Positions 47,301 to 55,521 of a DNA stretch of 64,000 bases are shown here, piece by piece. The DNA lies in assembly GCA_900769815.1 (NCBI GenBank), contig CAAGID010000030.1, positions 81,722 through 145,721 on the forward strand, written 5' to 3'. This DNA comes from Clostridia bacterium (GTDB lineage: Bacteria > Bacillota > Clostridia > Christensenellales > QALW01). Below the pieces are notes generated by a model. The model was not told where the DNA came from. It saw only the letters and a program-made list of their open reading frames with translations, and did not search any database. The translations under genes and the position numbers were made by a program. Positions within the stretch are counted from its first letter, which is position 1. Every line of letters begins with the position of its first letter.

Positions 47301-47531
47301 AATTTTTGCGATGTACTCTAAAGTCAAAGGCTCCATATAAACCTTATCTGCAATAGTCGTATCCGTCATAATTGTTGCAGGGTTTGAGTTGCACAAAACG
47401 ACCTCATAGCCTTCCTCTTTAAGTGCAAGACAAGCCTGAGTGCCTGCATAGTCAAATTCAGCTGCCTGACCTATTACGATAGGACCTGAACCTATAATAA
47501 GAATTTTTTTAATGTCTGTTCTCTTTGCCAT
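44364..47531 (-). CDS. carB: Carbamoyl-phosphate synthase large subunit
   Basis: A 1055-residue CarB with two homologous halves: ILIIGSGPIVIGQAAEFDY opens the first and IVVLGAGPIRIGQGVEFDY opens the second, each followed by an ATP-grasp domain (VVLRPAFTLGGTGGGFA; VLVRPSFVLGGRAMQIV). A C-terminal MGS-like allosteric domain covers about the last 130 residues. It makes carbamoyl phosphate from bicarbonate, ATP and ammonia delivered by CarA. No carA gene adjoins it here. Its start overlaps the pyrC stop by one base. Confidence 0.97.
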   Translation of the reverse strand: MAKRTDIKKILIIGSGPIVIGQAAEFDYAGTQACLALKEEGYEVVLCNSNPATIMTDTTIADKVYMEPLTLEYIAKILRYERPDAIVPGIGGQTGLNLAMQLEKKGVLKECGVELLGTSSESIERAEDRELFKELCQSIGEPTIPSEITYNLEEAKKAAKEIGYPVVLRPAFTLGGTGGGFAYSEEELIEVGINAFKLSPVHQVLIEKSVKGYKEIEFEVMRDSNDHAITICGMENIDPVGVHTGDSLVVAPIMTLSDHDLKMLNDSAIKIIRELKIEGGCNVQFALDPNSSQYYLIEVNPRVSRSSALASKASGYPIARVTAKIAVGMALEDIKIANTNAAFEPSLDYVIAKLPRFPFDKFATAKNTLGTQMKATGEVMGIGSTLEECLLKSVRSLEIGCCHFHLPKFDNMTTEELLDYIKEFKDDNIFAVAELLRRKTDTETLYDITKITRYFLESIKKIVEMEEVLKANNDLETLKKAKTMGFSDKFIAKLWGISEIEVFSMRKASNIFPIFKMVDTCHTNAYIPYFYSSYQGENASKLTDKKKIVVLGAGPIRIGQGVEFDYSTVHAVTTIKNSGYEAIIINNNPETVSTDYTTADKLYFEPLTTEDVMNIIEFEKPEGVIASLGGQTAINLAEPLMARGVKIIGTDCDAIERAENRDSFEKVLEELNIPQPQGRAVTKIEDGINAAKEIGYPVLVRPSFVLGGRAMQIVANEEQLRHYLKTAVEIDEDKPVLVDKYIQGKEVEVDAICDGHDVFVPGIMELVERTGIHSGDSISVYPTFSISDKVKGTILQYAKKLGLGIGIIGLYNIQFIVDENDNVFIIEVNPRSSRTVPFLSKATGYSLADIATEVIMGKSLKEQGIFGIYPNEKNRWYVKVPVFSFNKIRGLDAYLSPEMKSTGEAIGYDDKLNRALYKALQASGMHLQNYGTVFATISDKDKEEALPLIRRFYNLGFNIQATKGTAEYLKANGIRTHVLSKIHEDPDEIPDALRQGHIAYVINTRDIGSGQMTDGYEIRRYATENNVTMFTSLDTVKVLLDVLEETTLTISTIDA

Positions 47532-48748
47532 TATTTTATGCCTCCTGAATTTTTCATATATATCACATTATCGTCTTTAACGGTAATTAAACATTGTGCA
47601 AAAAGCCTGTCTCCCTTAAAGGGCGTTGCTTTACCTAAGGAAATAAAGTTTTCCGGATCAACAACGTATTCATCACTTAAATCCCATATTGAAAATCCGT
47701 TGTCTTTTATATTGAATCGCTTTTGAGGATTTTTTGCTAAAAGCTCAATTAACTTTTCAAGGGAAATTATATTGTTTTTAACAAGGTGGGTATACATAAC
47801 TGAAAACGCCGTTTCAAGACCCACTATACCAAATGCACTTTTTTCAAGACCTCTTGATTTTTCCTCAGCAGAGTGAGGTGCGTGGTCGGTAGCTATCATA
47901 TCTATGGTGCCGTCAACTACCCCTTCAACTAAAGCCTCTCTGTCACTTATATCTCTTAAAGGAGGATTCATTTTGAATCTGCCGTCCTCCTGTAAGAAGC
48001 TATCGTCTAAAACAAGATAATGAGGTCCCGTTTCGCATGTTACGTCAATACCGTCTTTTTTAGCCTGACAGATAAGTTCAACGCTTTCTTTACAAGATAT
48101 ATGGCAAACGTGATATTTTACGCCTGTCTTTTTTGCTAAGTTTAGGTCTCGTTCTATCTGCTTATATTCGCTTTCGGAGCATATACCCTTGTGATTGTGT
48201 TTTTTTGCATATTCGCCTCTATGAATGTATCCGCCTTCAAGAAGGTCGTTTACCTCACAATGGGCAACTATCATTTTATTTAATTCTTTTGCTTTTTTCA
48301 TAGCTTCAAGCATAAGCTCGTCACTTTGTACACCTCTGCCGTCATCGGAATATGCTATAGCAATATCCTTCATTTTTTCAAAGTCAGAAAGTGTTTCGCC
48401 CCTCTGCCCTACGGTAATTGATGCGTAAGGATAAATATCAATAACGGAATCTCTGTCAATTATCTCTTTCTGGACCATTATATTTTCAAAGGAATCAGGC
48501 ACGGGATTCAGGTTAGGCATTGTGCAAACGGAAGTATATCCGCCCTTTGCCGCACATCTTGAGCCTGAAAATATAGTTTCTTTATAAGAAAAACCCGGCT
48601 CACGAAAGTGCACATGCACGTCGGTAAAGCCGGGAAAAACACAATATTTATCATAATTGTAAAATTTTGAATTCTCAAGAAAAGAGGACACTGATGCTAT
48701 CTGGTGTTCGTTTAAGCCTATACATTTTGCCTTCAAAGTGTCTTTCAT
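47531..48748 (-). CDS. pyrC: Dihydroorotase (class I)
   Basis: A 405-residue amidohydrolase. GFTDVHVHFREPG gives the first metal His pair, MIVAHCEVNDLLEGG and YHVCHISCKES supply further His ligands, and IATDHAPHS contains the catalytic Asp. It cyclises carbamoyl-aspartate. The frame extends to 48805, but that part overlaps the leader terminator; the ATG at 48748 follows AAAGGAT and is chosen. First gene of the pyrimidine operon. Confidence 0.94.
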   Translation of the reverse strand: MKDTLKAKCIGLNEHQIASVSSFLENSKFYNYDKYCVFPGFTDVHVHFREPGFSYKETIFSGSRCAAKGGYTSVCTMPNLNPVPDSFENIMVQKEIIDRDSVIDIYPYASITVGQRGETLSDFEKMKDIAIAYSDDGRGVQSDELMLEAMKKAKELNKMIVAHCEVNDLLEGGYIHRGEYAKKHNHKGICSESEYKQIERDLNLAKKTGVKYHVCHISCKESVELICQAKKDGIDVTCETGPHYLVLDDSFLQEDGRFKMNPPLRDISDREALVEGVVDGTIDMIATDHAPHSAEEKSRGLEKSAFGIVGLETAFSVMYTHLVKNNIISLEKLIELLAKNPQKRFNIKDNGFSIWDLSDEYVVDPENFISLGKATPFKGDRLFAQCLITVKDDNVIYMKNSGGIK

Positions 48749-48763
48749 CTTTTTTATCCTTTC

Positions 48764-48797
48764 ACAAAAAAAGCCTTGCCCGTAAAACAGCGGCAAG
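48764..48797 (-). terminator. Terminator in the pyrimidine operon leader
   Basis: A 6-bp G/C-rich stem (48792-48797 with 48775-48780, CTTGCC/GGCAAG) is followed on the minus strand by GCTTTTTTT. It lies between the promoter and pyrC, so it should act as an attenuator. A competing pairing, 48787-48792 with 48823-48828 (ACAGCG/CGCTGT), would break the stem. No PyrR-binding consensus was recognised. Confidence 0.7.
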
Positions 48798-48898
48798 ACA
48801 CACAAAAACCGAACACAACCTGCGCTGTATTCTGAAAAATATTTGCAATCTTACCGATATCACAGTACCGTCTTTTAAAGATTTATTTTACTGTTAGA

Positions 48899-48927
48899 AT
48901 TGTATCACTTTCTGCCTAAAATGTCAA
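48899..48927 (-). promoter_or_regulatory. Promoter of the pyrimidine operon
   Basis: TTGACA and TACAAT are 17 bases apart on the minus strand. The resulting leader before pyrC is about 145 bases long and contains the terminator. The stretch 48928-49177 beyond it holds nothing certain except a weak short frame. Confidence 0.85.
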
Positions 48928-49020
48928 CTTACTTTTGGTGCTTTTTGGGTAATATTATATAATTTTTTACACATATAAAAAGAGTCACAAATGTGCAGAT
49001 ATGCAAGTGTTTCAGTTGTG

Positions 49021-49122
49021 TTAAGAAATGCTATAAAAATAAGGATTTTCACAAAGAAAACCCTTAAATTCACTTATATCCAACGTTAAATTTCTTATGA
49101 TGTTCTTCTCAGCTTCTGTCAT
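49021..49122 (-). CDS. Possible short ORF in a 250-base gap
   Basis: A 33-codon frame starting MTEAEKNIIRNLTLDISEF and ending PYFYSIS sits in the gap between the DUF4886 gene and the pyrimidine promoter. The composition looks protein-like, but no ribosome site precedes the ATG and I do not recognise it. It may be a gene remnant or chance. Confidence 0.2.
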   Translation of the reverse strand: MTEAEKNIIRNLTLDISEFKGFLCENPYFYSIS

Positions 49123-49177
49123 GTTAAATACGACGAATACGGCACATCGCTTTCACGGTTTTATATTCTTTTTTTAT

Positions 49178-49888
49178 TTATAATTCCATTATACATTTTT
49201 TTGCTATGGTAATTTCTTTTTCTGTTATAGGTTCATCAAAGTCGTCAAAAGAATTCTCAGTAATATTGGCACCTGTAAAAGTACGCAACCATAATAATGC
49301 CAATGCATATCTACCGATGCCAAAAGAAGCGTGCATTGTATCAAGATGCAAATTATCCACTCCTGAATGAAGCAGATTTATAAAAAGTCTTCCCGAAGGA
49401 ATAATTCCGTCTGCCTTTTTTGAAGCTTCTATATATGCTTCGTGGATTTTTTCATACATCTCCTCCGGTGTATTGAATCCCTCGTTTTTAAGACGTGCTG
49501 AATCTTTTTCATATGCCCACGTTTCGTGAAGATATATTTTTGCCTTTGGTGCAAGATTTCTTATGTATGCAATAAGTTCAGTTAAATAGGGTTCAAAACT
49601 ATCATAAATATAAGAATATCCACTTACTTGTTGAAGCGTTATATAATCCCACTGTCTTGATAAAAGGGCTTCTTTTATAGACATATTATAGCCTGAACCG
49701 TGACCGTTTATTGCTAATGCATATGCTTTTTCGCCACTATGCATATTTACAAAATGCTTATATAATGAGCAGCCACCGATAACAAGATTCGTAGTATGAA
49801 AATTTTTATATCCTTGTTTTTTTGCCATTTCATAAAGATATCTTGTTGCATCCTGTGAAAAGCTGTTTCCAATTGATAAAATATTCAT
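49178..49888 (-). CDS. DUF4886 domain protein (SGNH-hydrolase-like)
   Basis: A 236-residue protein of the DUF4886 family. The opening LSIGNSFSQDATRYLYEM has the GNS block with the candidate nucleophile Ser, ITLQQVSG gives the middle block, and HLDTMHASFGIGRYALAL the late Asp/His block, matching the order in SGNH esterases. It has no signal peptide, so a cytoplasmic esterase or deacetylase of unknown substrate is likely. It has its own consensus promoter and follows the dehydrogenase gene. Confidence 0.85.
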   Translation of the reverse strand: MNILSIGNSFSQDATRYLYEMAKKQGYKNFHTTNLVIGGCSLYKHFVNMHSGEKAYALAINGHGSGYNMSIKEALLSRQWDYITLQQVSGYSYIYDSFEPYLTELIAYIRNLAPKAKIYLHETWAYEKDSARLKNEGFNTPEEMYEKIHEAYIEASKKADGIIPSGRLFINLLHSGVDNLHLDTMHASFGIGRYALALLWLRTFTGANITENSFDDFDEPITEKEITIAKKCIMEL

Positions 49889-49916
49889 TTTATTCTCCTA
49901 TTAAATATTTTTTCAT

Positions 49917-49945
49917 ATTATATCATACACCATTCCCGTTTTCAA
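49917..49945 (-). promoter_or_regulatory. Promoter for the DUF4886 gene
   Basis: TTGAAA and a perfect TATAAT are 17 bases apart on the minus strand, with the -10 about 28 bases upstream of the ATG at 49888. The ribosome site TAGGAG follows. Confidence 0.8.
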
Positions 49946-49958
49946 GAAATTTTTCTTT

Positions 49959-50990
49959 CTAAAAGCATTTTTTCTGTACATTTGCACCTAATTCTTCACA
50001 CTTACCGCAACGGTAGCAGACTTCATTATCACAAATATCCTTTTCAAAGTAATTTATGATATTGGAAATGGTAGTTTCAGCAATATTATCTAACGCTTCA
50101 TTAGTTAAAAATGCCTGATGAGAAGTAACGATAACGTTAGGCATTGAAATAAGCCTTAGAAGCGTATCGTCGGTGATGATATTTTCCGATAAATCCTCAA
50201 AAAAGAATTCTGATTCCTCTTCATAAACGTCAAGGCAGGCAGCACCGATTTTCTTTGTACGAATGCCTTCAATAAGAGCTTCAGTATCTATAAGTGCACC
50301 ACGAGATGTATTGACTATAACTACCCCATCCTTTAATTTTCCCATAGTTTCGCTATTTAACATATGTCGTGTTTCTTCGGTTAACGGACAATGAAAGGAT
50401 ATAATATCACTTTTTTCATAAAGCTCATCAAGGGAAACGTAGTTAATATCACTATCCTTTATGGGGAATTTATCATAGGCGATAATATTCATATTAAAAC
50501 CTTTGCAGATGTCCATAAATACTCTGCCGATTTTACCGGTACCTACTATGCCTATGGTTTTATTAAAAAGGTCAAAGCCCGTCATAGAGTTAAGGGAAAA
50601 ATTAAAATCACGAGTGCGAATATATGCTTTATGAGTTTTTCTTACCTGTGTTAACAATAGTGCCATAGCGTGCTCGGCTACCGCATAAGGCGAATATGCA
50701 GGCACACGCATTATATGAAGCTTTTTAAAGGCATGCTTTATGTCAACATTATTATAGCCTGCACAGCGTAAGGCTATGATTTTCACGCCCATTTCATATA
50801 ATTTATCTATTACAGATGCATTGACAGTATCGTTTACAAACACGCAAACGCCTTGACAGCCTTGTGCAAGATTTACCGTATCAACATTTAATTTCGTATC
50901 ATAAAACTTAAAATTTATGCCCTTTTCTTTTCCGAACTTTTCAAAATGAACAATATCGTAGGGCTTTGCATCAAAAAATGCTATATTCAT
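49959..50990 (-). CDS. D-2-hydroxyacid dehydrogenase (D-lactate dehydrogenase-like) with Cys-rich tail
   Basis: A 343-residue NAD-dependent dehydrogenase. VGTGKIGRVFMDI is the Rossmann motif, catalytic residues are in ALRCAGYNNVD, NTSRGALIDT (Arg) and TSHQAFLT (His). The substrate is probably pyruvate/D-lactate or another 2-keto acid, judging from the LdhA-like N-terminus MNIAFFDAKPYD. The last 25 residues contain five to six cysteines (CDNEVCYRCGKCEE then KKCF), absent from classical LdhA, and may bind a metal or be redox-sensitive. The ATG at 50990 follows GTGGTGAT. It lies downstream of the ispH-rpsA terminator. Confidence 0.88.
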   Translation of the reverse strand: MNIAFFDAKPYDIVHFEKFGKEKGINFKFYDTKLNVDTVNLAQGCQGVCVFVNDTVNASVIDKLYEMGVKIIALRCAGYNNVDIKHAFKKLHIMRVPAYSPYAVAEHAMALLLTQVRKTHKAYIRTRDFNFSLNSMTGFDLFNKTIGIVGTGKIGRVFMDICKGFNMNIIAYDKFPIKDSDINYVSLDELYEKSDIISFHCPLTEETRHMLNSETMGKLKDGVVIVNTSRGALIDTEALIEGIRTKKIGAACLDVYEEESEFFFEDLSENIITDDTLLRLISMPNVIVTSHQAFLTNEALDNIAETTISNIINYFEKDICDNEVCYRCGKCEELGANVQKKCF

Positions 50991-51034
50991 ACTAATCACC
51001 ACGTTTATTATTTGTTTTAAAAATGCAAATTATG

Positions 51035-51067
51035 AAAAAAGTGCCGAAATTTTTTCGGCACCTTTTA
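51035..51067 (-). terminator. Intrinsic terminator after ispH-rpsA
   Basis: A perfect 9-bp stem (51053-51061 with 51041-51049, GTGCCGAAA/TTTCGGCAC) is followed on the minus strand by TTTTTT. It starts 3 bases past the stop codon region and ends the long unit that begins near 60 kb. Confidence 0.92.
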
Positions 51068-51069
51068 AA

Positions 51070-53037
51070 TTATTCTTCTACAGTTTCTTCTTCAATTTCT
51101 TCAATTTCTTCAATTTCTTCAGCTTCTTCTTCATCAGCAAGAAGTGCTTTGATTGAAAGGCTGATACGCTTTTCTTCAGGGTCAACACTCAAAACAAGTG
51201 CTTCGATTTCCTGGCCAACCTTAACTGCCTCGTCAACCTTCTGAACGTACTTGTTGGAAACTTCGGAGATATGTACCAAACCGTCGATTCCGGGCTCAAG
51301 TGCTACGAATGCACCAAAGGATGTAATGCGAACAACTGTGCCCTTAACAACTGAATCAACTGCATATTTTTCAACTGCAGTATCCCAGGGCTTGGGCTGA
51401 AGCTGCTTATAACCAAGAGAAATTCTTTCATTCTCTCTATCAAGTGAAAGGATTGTAACCTCAACTTCCTGGTTAACCTTAAGTACGTCTTCAGGCTTAT
51501 TGATGCGATACCATGCAATATCACCGATATGAATAAGACCGTCAACTCCGCCAAGGTCAACAAATGCACCGAAATCGGTAAGTCTTCTTACAACACCTGT
51601 TACGGTTGCACCTTCGCTGAGCTTTGACCAAGCTGCTTCTAAGGCTGCCTCTCTTTCTTCCTTAATAATTGTGCCGTGTGTAGCAACAACTTTACGATGC
51701 TTTAAATCAATATCAATGGCACGAACACGAAGTGTCTGACCTACATAGCGGTCAACATCCTTTGCAAAGCCATTGGCACGAATCTGTGAACGGGGAATAA
51801 ATACGCGGATACCATTATAATCAGCGGTAAGTCCGCCCTTAACTGCTTCCTTAACTGTTACCTCGAAAATTTCTCCGTTGGAAATAGTCTGCAGGGTCTT
51901 GTCAGCCTCAAGACGAGCTATAACTTTTTTTCTTGAGAGAATAACATTACCGTTGCCATCATTAACCTTAACTACCTCAACTTCGATTTCGTCGCCCTCT
52001 TTAAAGAGTGCTTTAGGGTCTTCGGCACCGGAGGCTGTTAATTCCTCTTTGGTAATCAAGCCGTCAGCTTTATACCCGATATCTACGCTTACTTCGTCTT
52101 CTTTAGCATAGATAACCTTACCCGTAATAATCTGACCGGGACGGATTTTTACCAGAGTTTTGTCCATTTCTTCTTCAAAACTAAGGTTTTCTGCAAAAAT
52201 TTCATTTTCGCTCATTTTCTCCACAACCTCCTTTATTAACCAATCCGGGGTGGAAGCACCGGCGGTTATACCTATGATATCGTTTTTATATGTTTTTATA
52301 GTTAAAACGTCGTTAACCGTTTCAACCGCATAGGTCCTTAAACAAAATTCACTGCATATTTTATACAGTTTGGCAGTGTTTGAGCTTTGTTTTCCGCCTA
52401 TTACAACCATCACGTCAACCTGTTTTGCTATATCCATAGCCTCGCTCTGACGCTGTCCCGTTGCATCGCAGATAGTATCAAACACGTTTATTTCGCCTGA
52501 GTATTTTTCTTTTATAGCCTTGACTATATTTTCAAATAAATCTCTGCGGGTGGTTGTCTGCACAACTACACACAAAGCTTTTTCAGTTTCAGGAAGTTTT
52601 GAAACCTCCTCAACGCTGTTTATAATAAACCCCTTATTTTCGCAATGGCCGTTTATGCCTATTACCTCAGGATGAGTTTTCTCGCCTATTATAACAATAA
52701 ACTGATTATTTAGCAAAGCTTTTTCAACAATTTTCTGTATTCTTCTTACAAAAGGACACGTTGCATCAATAATCTCAACGTTTTTTTGATAAAAAGCCTC
52801 AATTTCCGACTTTGGTGCACCGTGACTTCTTATAATAACTGCACCCTCAAAAACTTCATCAGCATTATTTATAGGATACACTCCGTTATCCTTAAAACCC
52901 TTTACCACCTGCGGATTATGAATTATCTCCCCTAAGGTATAAAGCTTTTTATATTTTCCCATACTATTTTCAACAGTTTCAACTGCTTTTTTTACCCCGA
53001 AGCAAAAGCCTGCACTTTTGGCAATTATAAATTTCAT
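51070..53037 (-). CDS. ispH: Fused HMBPP reductase (IspH) and ribosomal protein S1
   Basis: A 655-residue two-part protein, a fusion known from Clostridia. Residues 1-285 are IspH, the last MEP-pathway enzyme, with the iron-sulfur cysteines in AGFCFGVKKAVE, IDATCPFVRR and FDTICDATGQRQ. Residues from about 295 to 630 form four S1 RNA-binding domains; the third and fourth are the best preserved (VTGVVRRLTDFGAFVDLGG; VKGTVVRITSFGAFVALEP). The C-terminus is highly acidic and contains a threefold 9-base repeat encoding EIEEIEEIE. The gene overlaps plsC by four bases. Why the two functions are joined is not known. Confidence 0.96.
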   Translation of the reverse strand: MKFIIAKSAGFCFGVKKAVETVENSMGKYKKLYTLGEIIHNPQVVKGFKDNGVYPINNADEVFEGAVIIRSHGAPKSEIEAFYQKNVEIIDATCPFVRRIQKIVEKALLNNQFIVIIGEKTHPEVIGINGHCENKGFIINSVEEVSKLPETEKALCVVVQTTTRRDLFENIVKAIKEKYSGEINVFDTICDATGQRQSEAMDIAKQVDVMVVIGGKQSSNTAKLYKICSEFCLRTYAVETVNDVLTIKTYKNDIIGITAGASTPDWLIKEVVEKMSENEIFAENLSFEEEMDKTLVKIRPGQIITGKVIYAKEDEVSVDIGYKADGLITKEELTASGAEDPKALFKEGDEIEVEVVKVNDGNGNVILSRKKVIARLEADKTLQTISNGEIFEVTVKEAVKGGLTADYNGIRVFIPRSQIRANGFAKDVDRYVGQTLRVRAIDIDLKHRKVVATHGTIIKEEREAALEAAWSKLSEGATVTGVVRRLTDFGAFVDLGGVDGLIHIGDIAWYRINKPEDVLKVNQEVEVTILSLDRENERISLGYKQLQPKPWDTAVEKYAVDSVVKGTVVRITSFGAFVALEPGIDGLVHISEVSNKYVQKVDEAVKVGQEIEALVLSVDPEEKRISLSIKALLADEEEAEEIEEIEEIEEETVEE

Positions 53038-53621
53038 TGATTTTCCTCTAACAAGCTATTCATTGATTTATAGGCAAGCTCGGTAAACTCACTTAACACC
53101 TGTGAATTTGCTTTTTTGCCTGCAAATGAACTTAAATCAAGAGGTTTCCCAATATAAAGAGTGTTTTTCTTGAAAAATTTAGGCTTGCTTTTAAACATCA
53201 TCGGAATAACTGTGCTTTGATTTTTAAGAGCAAACATTCCCGTACCTGAGTGCATTTCCTCAAGTTTTATATATGGACTGTCAGTTCTTGTGCCCTGAGG
53301 AAAAATCATAAGGTTATTGCCGTCTTTTAACAAATTACAGGCGTGCTTTATTGCTTTAAGGTCAGCAGTCTCCCTATCAACGGGGAAAACACGCACTTCC
53401 TTTAATACCCACGCAAAAAACTTATTTTTAAATATCTCTTTTTTGGCAATAAAATGAGTATTTGAGGGAAGATGTGCAAGTAAAATTACCATATCGGTAA
53501 TACTTTGATGATTGCACATATATACAGTATTGCGTTTTGTAATATTCTCTTTGCCGTAAACCTTACAGGGTACGACAAGTCTTAAAATAGTAGCAATAAT
53601 GCTAACAAGCCATCTGAGCAT
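53034..53621 (-). CDS. plsC: 1-acyl-sn-glycerol-3-phosphate acyltransferase
   Basis: A 195-residue acyltransferase. The NHx4D motif is NHQSITD (37-43) and the FPEGTR motif appears as FPQGTR (107-112) with Gln for Glu. The N-terminal helix (WLVSIIATILRLVV) anchors it to the membrane. It makes phosphatidic acid from lysophosphatidic acid. The gene follows cmk with no gap and overlaps ispH-rpsA by four bases, a common clostridial order. Confidence 0.93.
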   Translation of the reverse strand: MLRWLVSIIATILRLVVPCKVYGKENITKRNTVYMCNHQSITDMVILLAHLPSNTHFIAKKEIFKNKFFAWVLKEVRVFPVDRETADLKAIKHACNLLKDGNNLMIFPQGTRTDSPYIKLEEMHSGTGMFALKNQSTVIPMMFKSKPKFFKKNTLYIGKPLDLSSFAGKKANSQVLSEFTELAYKSMNSLLEENQ

Positions 53622-54281
53622 TTATTTACCTTCTTTGATAACGTTTATGATAAAATTCTCAACTTCCTCAATTGTCATATGAGTGCTGTCAACAAGAACG
53701 GCGTCTTCTGCCTGCCTTAAAGGCGAAAATTCACGGTGAGAGTCATTATAATCCCTCTGTTCAATTTCCTCCTGAATCTTTTTAACGTCAACCGTCTGAC
53801 CCTTTTCTTCAAGCTCCTTTGCTCTGCGACGGGCACGCTCAGAAGAATCCGCAGTAAGATAAAATTTAAAATCAGCGTCAGGTAGAACGCAAGTACCAAT
53901 ATCTCTGCCGTCTAAAATACAATCGTTCTGTCTTGCAGTTTTCTGCTGCATTTTAACTAAAAACACACGTACCGGCTGTAATGCGGAAAAATCAGAAGCA
54001 GCCTTTGAAACGGCGTTTTCACGGATCCTTAAGGAAACATCCTCGCCCTTAAGATACATTTTCTGCATACCCTCTTCATACTTAACTAAAAGGTCAATAT
54101 TTTTAAGTGCTTCTTCGACCTTTTCAGTTTCCTTAACGGTAATTCCGTTATCAAGCATATGAAGTGCTACGGCACGGTACATTGCACCCGTATCAAGATA
54201 CATTATGTTAAGTTTTTTGCTTATTGCCTTTGCAACTGTGCTTTTACCTGCACCTGCAGGACCATCAAGAGCTATTTTCAT
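53622..54281 (-). CDS. cmk: Cytidylate kinase
   Basis: A 219-residue CMP/dCMP kinase. The P-loop GPAGAGKS is at residues 7-14, YLDTGAMYRA and LDGRDIGTCV are CMP-binding segments, and RARRRAKEL gives the LID arginines. A longer frame to 54350 is rejected because the ATG at 54281 follows AGGAGAA and starts with MKIALDGP. The gene is 10 bases past the HI0933-type gene. Confidence 0.95.
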   Translation of the reverse strand: MKIALDGPAGAGKSTVAKAISKKLNIMYLDTGAMYRAVALHMLDNGITVKETEKVEEALKNIDLLVKYEEGMQKMYLKGEDVSLRIRENAVSKAASDFSALQPVRVFLVKMQQKTARQNDCILDGRDIGTCVLPDADFKFYLTADSSERARRRAKELEEKGQTVDVKKIQEEIEQRDYNDSHREFSPLRQAEDAVLVDSTHMTIEEVENFIINVIKEGK

Positions 54282-54291
54282 AAAAATTCTC

Positions 54292-55521
54292 CTAACACGA
54301 TATGCCTGCCAGATAACCTGTTGATAAGGCAAGCTGAATATTAAATCCACCCGTTAAGGCATCTATGTCTATCATTTCGCCTGCAAAATACAGGTCTTTA
54401 ATAATTTTGCTTTCCATTGTTGAGGGGTCGATTTCCTTAACGTTTATACCGCCCCTTGTTATTATTGCTTCGTTTATAGGTCTTAACCCATCAACGGGAA
54501 TCTCAAGATTTTTAAGGGTTTTTATAAGCCTTTGTCTTTCTTCCTGCTTAAGCTGATTTACAGGCTGGTCGTCCTTTAACCCTGCATTAAGAAGCACTGC
54601 AGAAATTAATCGTGAAGGCAGTAATTTGACGCAGGTATTTTTTAAGGTTTTGTTGCCTGCTTCTTTGAAATCTCTTAAAACACGAGCATCGAGCTGATCA
54701 TAATTCAAGCCCGGTTTTAAATCAACAGTAACCTTTAATTTTGAAAAATCATATTTGGTAAGCTTACTGCTTAAGGTTAAAACAAGGGGACCTGAAATGC
54801 CAAAGTGAGTAAAAAGCATTTCGCCTAATTCTTCATAAAGCTTTCTGCCGTTATATTCAGCCTTCAGCGTTACGTTTTTAAGGGAAAGTCCCATAAGACT
54901 GTGTACCCATTTTTCACTTGAAGTAAGAGGAATTAAAGAAGGTATAAAATCTTCTACCTTATGCCCCATTTCTTCAAGCTTACTTTTCCACAAACCGTCA
55001 GAGCCCGTTGAAATGTAAGATGCACCGCCTAAGGCAAGAATCACCTTATTGCAGGAATATACTCTGCCGTTATATTTAACACCCGTTACCTTATTATCGG
55101 CAATGATGATATCTTCTAATTTAGTATTTAATAAGACCTTTGCCCCTGAATTTTTAAGATACTTTTCAAAGGCTTTTATTATGTCGCTTGATTTATCGCT
55201 TACGGGAAAAACGCGATTGCCTCTTTCTGTTTTAAGGGGTGTGCCGTTTTCTTCAATAAGATTCATTACGCTGTCAGGGGTAAAAGTATATACTGCAGAA
55301 TAACAGAAGTTTGAATTCTTGGAGATATTAAGAAAGAAATCCTCAATATCGCAGGCATTTGTAACGTTACATCTGCCCTTACCGGTTATAAACATTTTTT
55401 TAAAAAGTTTTTCGTTCTTTTCAATCAAGGTAACATCAGCCCCTTGATATGCCGCCTGAGCCGCCGCAATTACGCCTGCAGGGCCGCCGCCTATAACGTA
55501 AATCTTACTTCTTTCCTGCAT
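54292..55521 (-). CDS. HI0933/YhiN family FAD-binding oxidoreductase
   Basis: A 409-residue flavoprotein. The dinucleotide motif VIGGGPAGVIAAAQAA opens the protein, GKGRCNVTNACDIEDF is the hallmark of the HI0933 (YhiN) family, and the C-terminal GEMIDIDALTGGFNIQLA closes the FAD site. Function of this family is not settled; some authors relate it to tRNA or quinone chemistry. The ATG at 55521 lies within the end of the RpiR gene (17-base overlap). Confidence 0.92.
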   Translation of the reverse strand: MQERSKIYVIGGGPAGVIAAAQAAYQGADVTLIEKNEKLFKKMFITGKGRCNVTNACDIEDFFLNISKNSNFCYSAVYTFTPDSVMNLIEENGTPLKTERGNRVFPVSDKSSDIIKAFEKYLKNSGAKVLLNTKLEDIIIADNKVTGVKYNGRVYSCNKVILALGGASYISTGSDGLWKSKLEEMGHKVEDFIPSLIPLTSSEKWVHSLMGLSLKNVTLKAEYNGRKLYEELGEMLFTHFGISGPLVLTLSSKLTKYDFSKLKVTVDLKPGLNYDQLDARVLRDFKEAGNKTLKNTCVKLLPSRLISAVLLNAGLKDDQPVNQLKQEERQRLIKTLKNLEIPVDGLRPINEAIITRGGINVKEIDPSTMESKIIKDLYFAGEMIDIDALTGGFNIQLALSTGYLAGISC

